Assembly (NCBI RefSeq): GCF_000169435.1
Contig: NZ_AAYB01000002.1
Coordinates: 310,001 to 374,000, forward strand
Reading direction: 5' to 3'
DNA: 64,000 nucleotides
Source: Roseobacter sp. CCS2
GTDB taxonomy: Bacteria; Pseudomonadota; Alphaproteobacteria; Rhodobacterales; Rhodobacteraceae
The notes beneath the pieces are model-generated. The model was given only the letters and a program-made list of their open reading frames with translations, searched no databases and had not been told where the DNA came from. The position numbers were made by a program, and so were the translations under genes. This document shows, in pieces, positions 8,507 to 17,308 of this stretch; the stretch's first letter is position 1; each line of letters starts with the position of its first letter.

Positions 8507-10223
8507 CGTCAGACCCTCCTTCGGTAAACAAGGGCAGGTCGGCGTCTGGGTCTACTTCGGCCATCGGCAGGTTTGCGACGTTAAGCGAGTAGTCGTCGCG
8601 CCCCCATTCACACTTGTCCAACACAATCGAAGGGATTTTGTGGATCGTCAGATTGTCGAGGTTCTCACCACCGCTATAGGCTTTGCAACAGACAAGCAGT
8701 GTCCGGTCCTTGCCCACATCCGCACTGATCTTGCGCAACGTGTCGTGGGTCAGGCTTTGAGTTGTAACATAGATAAAATCGGTTTCGGTCGAATATCCGT
8801 GGTTCCAATAGTCGGTTGTGCTGGGTGCGTAGGTAAAGCCCATATGCTTGCACATCGCCTCTGCCAACATCGCGGCGTTGTACTCTTTTGAGATGATGGA
8901 CATGCCGAAACGGTCGGTTTCGATAAGGGAAGGGGCAAGAGTGTAGTAGCGGAAGCCGCCGCCGCCTTTCCAGTCAAGGTTTTCGCTTGCGCCTGTCATG
9001 TCGGTGCCATCGATTATTCCTGCAAGTCGCGGCATGACATGTGTCTCGCAATGCTCCCCAATTTCAACAGTTATCCATTTCCGTTTCATTTTGTGAGCAA
9101 CAGCAGCTGTCGTGCCTGATCCAGCGAAGGAATCCAATATTAAGTCGTTTTCATCGGAGAAATGTGTGAGGATTTTCTGCAATAATACTTCGGGTTTCTT
9201 TCCACTACGGAACTCCACGCCACCTTCATGGCGGCAATTCCCAAATGCACCAGCTAGGTCTAGAAAATTTTCTATTGGCTGGTTGCCAGAATTTGCATTT
9301 TCCAGTTTGGATGTCGGAACACCCTGGAAATACTTTCCCTTTGTAGCGGTTGCCTTTTTCGGACCCGTGAAAAAGCGATGATCAAACTTATCATCACCAA
9401 TCCCGTAAACCTTGTATAGAGCGCCTAACCCGTCTTCTTTAACTCTTCCATCTAGGTAATCTCGGAAGAAGCGGCCAGATGAGTTACCATCGAGGATACT
9501 ACCAGTCGCCCATATTTCTTTGCGCCCATCAACTGAAGGCTCTCCTTTTTCGATTTTGTAATTGCCTGGCTCAAAAACAATCGTTTTCTTGCCTCCCAAC
9601 TCAATTTCTTTGCCTTCACCTTGGGTCGAAACATAGAAATTGAATTTGTCTAATCCTGACGATTTTGGGGTAAGCCACGGCTTGGCGTCGAAACTATTTC
9701 TATAGATGTGGATCATCTCAATCTGCTTGTGATAGCTCATGTCTTGCTTCAAAGTTTTCTGAGGATAGCGAACCTGAAGGTAAATAGTTGTTTGGTAATT
9801 TTCTCTACCGAAAACTTCATCTAGTAAGACCTTCAGGTAGTGCCCTTCGCTATCGTCGATGTGTGCACACAAAAAACCATCTCGACGCAATAGCCGCCTC
9901 AAGATTTCAAGCCGCTCTCTCATCAAATTCAGCCAAATCGAGTGCTCAACTCCGTCATCATAGTGTTCAAACGCGTTCCCTGTGTTGAAGGGTGGGTCAA
10001 TGTAAACACATTTCACAAGGCCGGAGTAATCTTGCTCCAGTGCTTTTAGCGCGAGTAAATTATCACCCTTTATCAGCACATTATCGAAAATATCGCCCTC
10101 AGACTTCCGCTCCTGTGCGTGATAGCTTTTCTCAGGGTCTTCGATCAGAATGCGCGGCTCAAGGCGGGGGCGGTCATCCTTGCCCACCCATGTCAGTTCC
10201 AGCTTGCCCTTTTTCGCCATCAT
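8499..10223 (-). CDS. mod: Type III site-specific DNA methyltransferase Mod (adenine-N6)
   Basis: A 574-aa beta-class DNA methyltransferase. Motif IV DPPFNTG (about residue 80) precedes the variable target recognition domain, and motif I DSFAGSGTTAAVAHK follows (about 355), the order expected of type III Mod enzymes. The start is taken as the first of two adjacent ATGs at 10223, which overlaps the stop of the upstream small gene (ATGA). The middle of the gene (roughly 9050-9900) is visibly richer in A+T than its ends. Mod methylates the site that Res checks; the recognition sequence cannot be inferred here. Confidence 0.92.
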   Translation of the reverse strand: MMAKKGKLELTWVGKDDRPRLEPRILIEDPEKSYHAQERKSEGDIFDNVLIKGDNLLALKALEQDYSGLVKCVYIDPPFNTGNAFEHYDDGVEHSIWLNLMRERLEILRRLLRRDGFLCAHIDDSEGHYLKVLLDEVFGRENYQTTIYLQVRYPQKTLKQDMSYHKQIEMIHIYRNSFDAKPWLTPKSSGLDKFNFYVSTQGEGKEIELGGKKTIVFEPGNYKIEKGEPSVDGRKEIWATGSILDGNSSGRFFRDYLDGRVKEDGLGALYKVYGIGDDKFDHRFFTGPKKATATKGKYFQGVPTSKLENANSGNQPIENFLDLAGAFGNCRHEGGVEFRSGKKPEVLLQKILTHFSDENDLILDSFAGSGTTAAVAHKMKRKWITVEIGEHCETHVMPRLAGIIDGTDMTGASENLDWKGGGGFRYYTLAPSLIETDRFGMSIISKEYNAAMLAEAMCKHMGFTYAPSTTDYWNHGYSTETDFIYVTTQSLTHDTLRKISADVGKDRTLLVCCKAYSGGENLDNLTIHKIPSIVLDKCEWGRDDYSLNVANLPMAEVDPDADLPLFTEGGSDDE

Positions 10224-10663
10224 GGCCCCCGTTTCTGTTCTTGGCTGCAACCATCTTGTGGCGTTTGGTCTTGATCAGTGTCTTTGGCAGCTAAAAAACC
10301 ATCCACGTCAAAACCGGTCTTTTTCAACTGAGCAATCAAATGCTTCATCGCATTCCTATCAGTCCCGGTCAGGGCCGTCTGCCCCGATTTCAGCTTTGCC
10401 AGTGCTACTTTGGATTTAGGCGACAACAGACGCCGCGCTTCGGCAATCCGCTCAAGTTGTCCGGCCCGTTGTGCCCAACCTGGCGGGCGCGGTTTGTTGG
10501 GTTTCACGGGCGGTGCAGCGGCTGCCTCTGGCACGGCCGTCACATAGGCCACCACCCTTGGGAACTTGCGCGCAACGTCTTCGGTCTGTCCAAGCGCATG
10601 ATAGATTGCCCGCCGTTCCTCTGGTTGAGGTTGCTTGCGACGGGTCACCCGCCACAGCCCCAT
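10220..10663 (-). CDS. Unknown protein translationally coupled to mod
   Basis: A 147-aa protein (from the ATG at 10663) that I do not recognise. It is basic in the first half (MGLWRVTRRKQPQPEERR), has an Ala/Pro-rich linker near residue 50 (AAAAPPVKPNKPRPPG) and a helical Arg/Lys/Ala-rich region (RAGQLERIAEARRLLSPKS), then an acidic-polar tail. A GTG at 10717 would extend it by 18 residues and overlap the end of the integrase gene. Its stop overlaps the mod start by four bases, so expression is tied to Mod. A DNA-binding or accessory role in the restriction island is an inference only. Confidence 0.6.
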   Translation of the reverse strand: MGLWRVTRRKQPQPEERRAIYHALGQTEDVARKFPRVVAYVTAVPEAAAAPPVKPNKPRPPGWAQRAGQLERIAEARRLLSPKSKVALAKLKSGQTALTGTDRNAMKHLIAQLKKTGFDVDGFLAAKDTDQDQTPQDGCSQEQKRGP

Positions 10664-10688
10664 CTTTGTGCTTTCATTGGCCCACCCG

Positions 10689-12341
10689 CTATGCAGCAAG
10701 ATAACCGTAGTTGTCACTGGCTGCCCGACCTGCTGGTGACCAGCCCGTCACAGCTAACAGTGTTTCGGGTGGTGCCCCAACGGTCCGCAGTGCGTCACGT
10801 ACGTTATGGCGCAAACTGTAGAGTGCTTGCCGATCATTTAGTGTAATCTCTTCTGCTATAAATTTGTCGCGAAAACGCTTGGTCGCATAAGTGGCATAGT
10901 TGCCGTATTGGTCGGGCTTCAAAGTTGTAAAAATCTGTTTTGCTTTCTTTAGACTTTTGGATGGGCTCACTTTCACTAAATTCGAAAAACCCAGTTTGAT
11001 GAGTTGTGGATGCAGTGGCACACGGCGACGACTGGAGGCCGTTTTGAGCGAATGGTCATTCCTGTCAGCTTTTTCGGCAAGGTCTAGATACCATGTCCCT
11101 TGTTCGGTTTGCTTGACGTCCTCGACGTAGAGCTGGCAAATCTCGTTTGGTCTCGCCCCAGTGAACAACATCAGCAGCGGGACCCAGAAGCGCCACGCGC
11201 GGTCTTCACTTTTGTATGACTTCGCGGCATCAACACGGCAACTCTGATAGAAACTGCCAGTAAAGAAATCGACGATCTGTTGATCTGTCCATGGAAATCT
11301 TTTCTCCACAGCGCTCATATCGGATTTCTTTAATGGCTTGACGCCTGCCGCAGGGTTGTGACCCATCAGCCCTTTTCTTACCGCAACTGCAAGTACGTCC
11401 TTTAACGTGCGCAGGTATTGTGCTTGCGTGACAGGATCGAGAACCCTCTGTCCATCTTTGGCGGCTCTCTCTACCGCCTCAGTGACACTCAGGTTCGGAT
11501 AGATTTTCTTGCGGTTGGCAGGTAGCCGCGAAAGCAGGCTACGGACTTCTTGAACTGTATCATCTGTGATGTTGGATAAAGGTGTATCGGAGCCAATCGC
11601 ATCCAGCAAAAAAGACAACTCTGCCTGCACCTTGTCATAGCGCTTCTTGCTGACGCTATTGAGAGTGTATTCTTCTTCACGCTCGGCCCAAAACCGTTTG
11701 ATAACTTCTCCAAAGGTCAGTTTGGTTTTCTGTCTGGGATCAAAAAGTGGGTCGTGAAATGCGCGGTCATATTTGTGATCAAGACGGTCTCGTTGAAGCG
11801 TTTGCAGTTCGATTAGGCCACGCCTTACCAGTTCGCTGAATTCAACAATCAACTGCCTGTCTTGTAGAGCTACGTCTTGGGCTTTTGTCACCGTATCGCG
11901 AATGCTCTCGATCCATACTGCGCCGTTAGGATCGTCTCTGTTCTTGAGGGTTTGCATCGCAATTTCAGTTTCCATCTTCATTTGCTTGCGCTGATCTTCA
12001 TCGTCTGGCGGCTCAGATAACAATTGAGCAACTGCGCGATCATCTAGGCCAGAAAGGTGTTGGCGAAGGTATTCGGTCAGTTCACCTAGCGACGCCTCGG
12101 AGGGCATCTGTTTACCGTCTTGTAGCTGTGCCAGTTGCTCCTCTGCCTTTGCAAACATAGCGTCGACTTGGATGGTATACGCATTCCGCAATCGCATGGC
12201 AGACTTAAGGTCAGCTACGTTCAACGACTTTTTGATAAAGGTCTTGCCAACGATCTTAACAAGATGAACTGGCACTCTGCGATGATAATGCCAGACCTCA
12301 CCGCGCCGCGTTAAATACTGTTTGTTCGACACGTCTTTCAT
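10689..12341 (-). CDS. Tyrosine recombinase / phage-type integrase
   Basis: A 550-aa site-specific recombinase. The N-terminus (NKQYLTRRGEVWHYHRRVP) matches the DUF6538 arm-binding type found in alphaproteobacterial island integrases. The catalytic core shows Arg in TGARPNEICQL, Lys in HSLKTASSRRRVPLHP, HxxR in SLRHNVRDALR, Trp in TGWSPAG in place of the second His, and the nucleophile Tyr in DNYGYL at the C-terminus. The start at 12341 is preferred because the longer frame runs back through the tRNA gene. It lies 92 bp from the 3' end of tRNA-Ala, the usual place for the enzyme that inserted the island. Confidence 0.9.
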   Translation of the reverse strand: MKDVSNKQYLTRRGEVWHYHRRVPVHLVKIVGKTFIKKSLNVADLKSAMRLRNAYTIQVDAMFAKAEEQLAQLQDGKQMPSEASLGELTEYLRQHLSGLDDRAVAQLLSEPPDDEDQRKQMKMETEIAMQTLKNRDDPNGAVWIESIRDTVTKAQDVALQDRQLIVEFSELVRRGLIELQTLQRDRLDHKYDRAFHDPLFDPRQKTKLTFGEVIKRFWAEREEEYTLNSVSKKRYDKVQAELSFLLDAIGSDTPLSNITDDTVQEVRSLLSRLPANRKKIYPNLSVTEAVERAAKDGQRVLDPVTQAQYLRTLKDVLAVAVRKGLMGHNPAAGVKPLKKSDMSAVEKRFPWTDQQIVDFFTGSFYQSCRVDAAKSYKSEDRAWRFWVPLLMLFTGARPNEICQLYVEDVKQTEQGTWYLDLAEKADRNDHSLKTASSRRRVPLHPQLIKLGFSNLVKVSPSKSLKKAKQIFTTLKPDQYGNYATYATKRFRDKFIAEEITLNDRQALYSLRHNVRDALRTVGAPPETLLAVTGWSPAGRAASDNYGYLAA

Positions 12342-12433
12342 CCCTCGTGTATACCACAAATGTGACCACAGCAAAGGATGCAACGCATTGAAATTATGTA
12401 TGTTTAAGGTTTTCCAGCGGTTAGCGGATTGAA

Positions 12434-12509
<76 letters not shown>

Positions 12510-12594
12510 ATCCTGACAGCGTTTTGCTGTGCATTGGCTGTCTATGCAGCACGCTGGGCGAGATCAAGTAGAAATCGCGCCCAACTGTTTTGTT

Positions 12595-12924
12595 TTAGTC
12601 GTCGTCGTTTGCCGGTACATCCGCCAATTCGTCAAGCGACACTGTATCGTCGTCGTCATCATCTTCCAGAACATCATCGCCCAGATCAACGTCATCGCTG
12701 TCGTCGTCATCATCATCGAGCACCAGATCTTCTTCTTCGGTGCTTTCCTTGGCCTTGGTTGTCTGCGCGTCTTCGGCATCCGCGACCATTGTGCGGGTCT
12801 TGGATGTGTCCACAGCCACCTCATTGCCGGTATAGGGGCTGATAATTGGTGTCGCGTTCAGGTCGTAAAAGCGTTTGCCGGTTTCGGGGCAAAGGCGCTT
12901 TGTGCCCCACTCTTCCTTAGGCAT
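12595..12924 (-). CDS. TIGR02300 family acidic protein (FYDLN)
   Basis: A 109-aa protein with the family's N-terminal KRLCPETGKRFYDLNATPIISPYTG motif. The C-terminal half is almost entirely Asp and Glu with short hydrophobic breaks (LDDDDDD, DVDLGDD, EDDDDDDT). A good ribosome binding site (GAAGGGA) precedes the start. The family is widespread in alphaproteobacteria and uncharacterised; the cysteine in the CPETG turn and the acidic tail could bind metal, but that is speculation. It lies directly upstream of tRNA-Ala on the same strand. Confidence 0.9.
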   Translation of the reverse strand: MPKEEWGTKRLCPETGKRFYDLNATPIISPYTGNEVAVDTSKTRTMVADAEDAQTTKAKESTEEEDLVLDDDDDDSDDVDLGDDVLEDDDDDDTVSLDELADVPANDDD

Positions 12925-13033
12925 AGGCTATCCCTTCAAAATCCTAGTCTTCCCTTGCGGGTGATCGGTGCCAACTGCCATAAGCAGAAGGGCGTGTCAA
13001 AGCCTTTGGCACATGAATGATAAGAAGTTGGAT

Positions 13034-13723
13034 ATGGGCCGTCATACGCTTGAAGGCAACCCCCCGATCGACGTGACTTTGCGCCATTCCGCGCGGGCCA
13101 AGCGGTTGTCGCTGCGAATCTCGCGTTTGGATGGCCGGGTGACGTTGACGATGCCGCAACGGGCACCCCAGCAAGAGGGAATCGCCTTTTTGCGCACAAA
13201 AGAGCCTTGGTTGCGCAGCCATCTGCAAGAAATGAAGCCGGCAACGATTGCTGCGATCGGGCATTGCATCCCTTATCGCGGTGTTTTCGCGCCGATCGTG
13301 GCAGGCGCTGGTAAGCGTGCGCGCGTGGCGGACGACCAGATTGAGGTGGCTGGGGGGGCACCTGTTGGTCCGCAGGTCAAAGCGCTGATGCGCCATCAAG
13401 CCCGCGATGCCCTTGCTGCCGCCTCTGACCGATATGCTTTGCAGTTGGGTCAATCCTACACGCGCCTTTCGATCCGGGATACCCGATCGCGCTGGGGGTC
13501 GTGTTCCAGTCAAGGTGTGCTGATGTATTCCTGGCGACTGATTATGGCCCCTCCAAAGGTGCTGGATTATGTGGCCGCACATGAAGTGGCGCATTTGGTA
13601 GAAATGAACCACCAGCCGGCATTCTGGGCCGTTGTCGCGCGTTTGTGTCCCGACTATGAAATCTACCGCCGCTGGCTGCGTGAAGAGGGTGATCAGCTGC
13701 ATCGTGTGATCTTCGATGATTGA
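13034..13723 (+). CDS. YgjP-like (DUF45/M48) metallopeptidase-family protein
   Basis: A 229-aa protein of the YgjP/SprT-like zinc metallopeptidase family. It shows the core motif RSRWGSCSSQG, followed by the zinc-binding HEVAHL in YVAAHEVAHLVEMNHQPAFW, with a third His ligand expected in MNHQ. It has no signal peptide, so it is cytoplasmic. The start at 13034 is uncertain: an in-frame ATG at 13013 is also possible and neither has a strong ribosome binding site. It is divergent from the TIGR02300 gene and 31 bp upstream of the GntR regulator gene. Confidence 0.85.
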   Translation: MGRHTLEGNPPIDVTLRHSARAKRLSLRISRLDGRVTLTMPQRAPQQEGIAFLRTKEPWLRSHLQEMKPATIAAIGHCIPYRGVFAPIVAGAGKRARVADDQIEVAGGAPVGPQVKALMRHQARDALAAASDRYALQLGQSYTRLSIRDTRSRWGSCSSQGVLMYSWRLIMAPPKVLDYVAAHEVAHLVEMNHQPAFWAVVARLCPDYEIYRRWLREEGDQLHRVIFDD

Positions 13724-13735
13724 CCATCAGGTCTT

Positions 13736-13748
13736 TCGTGATCACAAA
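13736..13748. promoter_or_regulatory. Candidate operator, palindrome GTGATCAC, before the GntR gene
   Basis: The core GTGATCAC lies at 13738-13745 in the context TTCGTGATCACAAA, ten bases upstream of the GntR start codon. The same extended palindrome occurs in tandem upstream of sucC and sdhC. A regulator site this close to its own start codon suggests autoregulation. Only a single copy is present here. Confidence 0.55.
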
Positions 13749-13754
13749 TGACCT

Positions 13755-14405
13755 ATGATGATCCAACCGCGCCCCCAAGATAGCACCACCGCTGCGCATG
13801 AACGCGTCTATCGGGCGATGCGTACAAAGATCATGCATGGTGAAATTGGCCCGGGTGAGGCGCTTACACTGCGGGGCATCGGCAAGACGTATGATGTGTC
13901 CATGACACCCGCGCGAGAGGCCGTCCGACGGTTGGTGGCTGAGGGCGCGTTATTCTTGTCATCATCTGGCAGGGTATCGACACCCGCGTTGTCAAACGAG
14001 CGGATTGAAGAACTGGCGACGCTGCGTGCATTGCTGGAACCGGAACTTGCATCGCGCGCCCTGCCGCGGGCCCACTTTGCGTTGATCGAACGGTTGGAAA
14101 CGATCAACCAAGGGGTCAATCAGGTGATCGCCCGCCACGATGCGACGGGGTATATTCGCATGAACCTGGAATTTCACCGGACCCTCTATTTGCGTGCGCA
14201 GGCACCGGCGATGTTGGCGATGGCTGAAACGGTATGGCTCCAACTGGGGCCTACAATGCGCGCGCTTTATGGTCGGTTAAATCGGACAGAACCGCCGTAT
14301 CATCACAAGCTGATCCTATCCGCGCTCAAAGCGGGGGATGAGCCGGGATTGCGTTTGGCGGTCCGGGCCGACGCCACACAGGGCTTGCGGATGCTCAAAG
14401 GCTAG
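13755..14405 (+). CDS. GntR family transcriptional regulator (FCD domain)
   Basis: A 216-aa regulator. The N-terminal winged helix (residues 15-75) has the GntR pattern VYRAMRTKIMHGEIGPGEALTLRGIGKTYDVSMTPAREA with the R-x8-L and PVREA-like signature. The C-terminal half is an all-helical FCD effector domain with the expected metal/ligand residues around EFHRTLY and YHHKLILSAL. Two ATGs at 13755 and 13758 are equally possible. The GTGATCAC palindrome just upstream and its tandem copies at two TCA operons make it a candidate regulator of those operons, probably responding to a carboxylic acid. This is an inference from site sharing. Confidence 0.9.
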   Translation: MMIQPRPQDSTTAAHERVYRAMRTKIMHGEIGPGEALTLRGIGKTYDVSMTPAREAVRRLVAEGALFLSSSGRVSTPALSNERIEELATLRALLEPELASRALPRAHFALIERLETINQGVNQVIARHDATGYIRMNLEFHRTLYLRAQAPAMLAMAETVWLQLGPTMRALYGRLNRTEPPYHHKLILSALKAGDEPGLRLAVRADATQGLRMLKG

Positions 14406-15237
14406 GCTGATAGATATCCAGATCTTCCAGCGACATTGACATCACGCGGCGAAAATCCTCACCGGGCATGCCGATGCCATGGGCAAGATTGGTCAGGAAA
14501 TCATACTCGGGCGGGATGATCCGACCGCTGGCCAGTGCAACAAAAAATGCCCCACGCATCATTGCATCTTTTTCTGAGTCCCGCAGACCTTTGCCAAAAT
14601 CAAGGAAATCCTGCGGTGTCAGGTTCATATCGATATGATCGGCGATCCGCACAACCTCTGTCGATACGATGTTCTGGCGGGTCAGCCGGCTGGCCGCTTT
14701 TGTGATCAGCGTGATTTCATTGGACGCGACGATGCCGTCACATTTGGCCATATAACACATGGCCGTCAAAATGCGCTGGGTGGCCTTTTTGCGCATCGGG
14801 GATGACGGGTCCAGACCCAACAACGATTTGACCCGCCGCAGGATCACAGCGAACAGCGCCAGACATAGTGCAACCCAGATACCATAGTTCTGGATGGTGC
14901 GTTGCAGGCTATTGCGCGCCTCGGACGGCAGGCTTGCGTCAATCAGGTTCAGGGATTGCGCCGTTTCCATCTGTTGCGGGCTGAAGGGCCGCTCTGCTTC
15001 GCCGGCACATCGATCAACGGCCAGCACATAGCCAACGATATTACTGGAGATCGGGTATCCAAGAATGCGCAGGTCGCGCGTTTGATGGCACAGAGACAAT
15101 TGCGCGCCGTTGGGGGCTGTAATCTCAGTATCTGCGACATATTCAAGGTTGGTGAACATTCCCGAATTCGCGGTAAACGCCTGTGCCGGACCACAGGCCA
15201 GTACACTCATCAAGAGGGCAACAATGAAACGCTTCAT
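14395..15237 (-). CDS. TerB-like domain membrane-anchored protein
   Basis: A 280-aa protein. The start at 15237 gives a clean signal peptide (MKRFIVALLMSVLACGPAQA). A periplasmic region of about 110 residues with three Cys follows (CHQTRDLR, VDRCAG), then one membrane segment (YGIWVALCLALFAVIL, about residue 145). A cytoplasmic helical domain resembles TerB (ILTAMCYMAKCDGIVASNEITLI then FLDFGKGLRD). A fusion of a periplasmic sensor-like part with a TerB-like domain is suggestive of signalling, but the function is unknown. It overlaps the convergent GntR gene by 11 bases. Confidence 0.65.
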   Translation of the reverse strand: MKRFIVALLMSVLACGPAQAFTANSGMFTNLEYVADTEITAPNGAQLSLCHQTRDLRILGYPISSNIVGYVLAVDRCAGEAERPFSPQQMETAQSLNLIDASLPSEARNSLQRTIQNYGIWVALCLALFAVILRRVKSLLGLDPSSPMRKKATQRILTAMCYMAKCDGIVASNEITLITKAASRLTRQNIVSTEVVRIADHIDMNLTPQDFLDFGKGLRDSEKDAMMRGAFFVALASGRIIPPEYDFLTNLAHGIGMPGEDFRRVMSMSLEDLDIYQPSL

Positions 15238-15399
15238 GCGGGTTTCTCGAACTTGTTTAATTAACGGTGCGGCCAAAAATACGCACAATCGTGGCGCAAC
15301 TATGGTTTTATCCGCTTCTGATAGCGAAAAAGGCAAGTATTAGGCCCGGCAATGTGTTGTTTTTGCTACAAGTGTTCCTTGCGTGCCGCAAAACGTCGC

Positions 15400-15423
15400 C
15401 AGCCTGTCATGTCTGACAGGCTG
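15400..15423 (-). terminator. Hairpin downstream of lpd
   Basis: A perfect 10-bp stem, CAGCCTGTCA with loop TGTC and TGACAGGCTG, begins 25 bases after the lpd stop codon. No long T-run follows on the minus strand, so it may be a transcript-end stabiliser or a weak terminator for the suc-odh-lpd operon. Confidence 0.55.
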
Positions 15424-15447
15424 TGAATGATGGCCGTAAAGCTGTGC

Positions 15448-16836
15448 TTAGGCGTGAATAGCACCATCGCCACAGGCAAGTGCGGCTTCGCGCACGGCCT
15501 CGGAATAGGTCGGATGCGCGTGGCACGTCCGCGCGAGGTCTTCTGCGGCGGCGCCGAATTCCATCGCGACGCAAATTTCGTGGATCAGATCACCCGCCAT
15601 GGGACCGATGATATGCGCGCCAAGAATGCGGTCAGTGCTGGCATCGACCAGAATTTTGACAAACCCGTCGCCTGCAAAATTGGCCTTTGCGCGGGCGTTG
15701 CCCATGAAGGGGAATTTGCCGACTTTGTACTTACGGCCCTGTTCTTTCAGGGTTTCTTCGGTTTCGCCTACATTGGCGACCTCTGGGTGGGTATAGATCA
15801 CGCCGGGGATCACGCCATAATTCACATGCGGGTGCTGGCCTGCGATGCCTTCGGCCACGGCCATGCCTTCGTCTTCGGCTTTATGCGCCAGCATGGGGCC
15901 AGCGATGGTGTCGCCGATGGCGTAAATGCCTTTGACATTGGTCGCATAACGGTCGTTGGTTTTGATCTGACCACGGTCTGACATTTCAACACCAAGCGCA
16001 TCGAGGCCAAGGCCGTCTGTGAAAGGTTTGCGCCCTGTGGCGACCAGTACAGTGTCAGCTTGCAGCGTGTGTTCGCTGTCGTCTTTGCGCATTTTGTAGG
16101 TGACCGTGGCTTTGTTTCCTTTAACGGTCACGCCTTGGACGGCGGCGCCGAGGGTGAACTTAAGTCTTTGCTTCGTCAGCATTTTCTGGAACTGACGCGC
16201 GATCTCGGCGTCCATGCCGGGGGTGATGGCGTCGAGGAATTCGATGACCTCAACCTCGGCACCAAGGCGGGCATAGACAGAACCCAGCTCCAGCCCGATG
16301 ACGCCTGCGCCGATGACAGCGAGCTTTTTGGGCACTTTGCCCAGTTCAAGCGCGCCTGTGGAGGTGACAACTGTCTTTTCGTCCACTTCAACGCCGGGCA
16401 GGGAGGATGCCTCGGACCCTGATGCGATCACGATATGCTTGGCCTCATGGACTTCATCACCCACTTTGACTTTGCCTGCCTCGGGGATTGATCCCCAGCC
16501 TTTCAGCCAGTCTATCTTGTTCTTTTTGAACAGAAATTCGATGCCGCCGGTGTTTTGGGCAATCGTTTCATCCTTGTAAGTCAGCATCTGCTTCCAATCG
16601 ACGGAAGGTGCTTTGCCCTTTAGGCCCATGGTTGCAAAATTATGCTCTGCCTCATGCAGCATATGGGTGGCGTGCAGCATCGCTTTGGATGGAATGCAGC
16701 CTACGTTCAGGCAGGTGCCGCCCAGCGTTTCGCGCCCTTCGACGCAGGCCACTTTCATACCCAATTGGGCGCAGCGGATTGCACAGACATAGCCGCCGGG
16801 GCCGGCGCCGATTACGATGACATCATAGCTGGACAT
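15448..16836 (-). CDS. lpd: Dihydrolipoyl dehydrogenase (E3)
   Basis: A 462-aa FAD-dependent disulfide oxidoreductase that reoxidises the lipoyl groups of 2-oxoglutarate dehydrogenase. It has FAD motif GAGPGGY at the N-terminus, redox-active cysteines in [16 protein letters not shown] (about residues 40-50), a NAD-binding [17 protein letters not shown], the second FAD contact [20 protein letters not shown], and the C-terminal catalytic His in [10 protein letters not shown]. The start at 16836 follows AAGGAG. It is the last gene of the minus-strand suc/odh operon. Confidence 0.95.
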   Translation of the reverse strand: MSSYDVIVIGAGPGGYVCAIRCAQLGMKVACVEGRETLGGTCLNVGCIPSKAMLHATHMLHEAEHNFATMGLKGKAPSVDWKQMLTYKDETIAQNTGGIEFLFKKNKIDWLKGWGSIPEAGKVKVGDEVHEAKHIVIASGSEASSLPGVEVDEKTVVTSTGALELGKVPKKLAVIGAGVIGLELGSVYARLGAEVEVIEFLDAITPGMDAEIARQFQKMLTKQRLKFTLGAAVQGVTVKGNKATVTYKMRKDDSEHTLQADTVLVATGRKPFTDGLGLDALGVEMSDRGQIKTNDRYATNVKGIYAIGDTIAGPMLAHKAEDEGMAVAEGIAGQHPHVNYGVIPGVIYTHPEVANVGETEETLKEQGRKYKVGKFPFMGNARAKANFAGDGFVKILVDASTDRILGAHIIGPMAGDLIHEICVAMEFGAAAEDLARTCHAHPTYSEAVREAALACGDGAIHA

Positions 16837-16897
16837 GGTCGTCTCCTTGGGTGGCACAACGCGTACACATGCTGTGCACACCCTGTACATACGTTGG

Positions 16898-17308
16898 TCA
16901 TATTAGGGCTGACAGTATCATCAGCATGGTTGAGAGGAACCCCACAAACCAGATCAGCGAACGCCATGGGGCGAGGCCGAAATAATAGGCGGGGATGTAA
17001 AGGATGCGGGCACCCAGATAGGTCCAAGCGCAGATGGCGCTGAACCCGGTGCCTTTGTCGCCAAGGGTGATGACAACGACGGCGATGGTGAACAGGATCA
17101 GCGCCTCAAAATGGTTGTTCATCGCGCGGATGAGGCGACCGGTTTTGTCGCTGACCTGTTCCAGCAGCGGTTTTCCAAGACGGCTGTTATCGCGCGGCGA
17201 CATGGTTTTGCCGACACCCACTTCGATGTTGGTCGGGATGGCCATGAGGGTAAACTGGACGCCTTGGAGAAGGGCGGCGAGGGCGAGGACGGTGAGTTCG
17301 GGGGTCAT
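16898..17308 (-). CDS. MAPEG family membrane protein
   Basis: A 136-aa protein with four hydrophobic helices, of the MAPEG type (membrane-associated eicosanoid/glutathione metabolism). The family-like polar stretch between helices 1 and 2 ([17 protein letters not shown]) is present. Bacterial members often have glutathione transferase-like activity, but the substrate is unknown. Its start overlaps the stop of the upstream unknown gene (ATGA) and it sits between odhB and lpd, so it is probably co-transcribed with them. Confidence 0.85.
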   Translation of the reverse strand: MTPELTVLALAALLQGVQFTLMAIPTNIEVGVGKTMSPRDNSRLGKPLLEQVSDKTGRLIRAMNNHFEALILFTIAVVVITLGDKGTGFSAICAWTYLGARILYIPAYYFGLAPWRSLIWFVGFLSTMLMILSALI

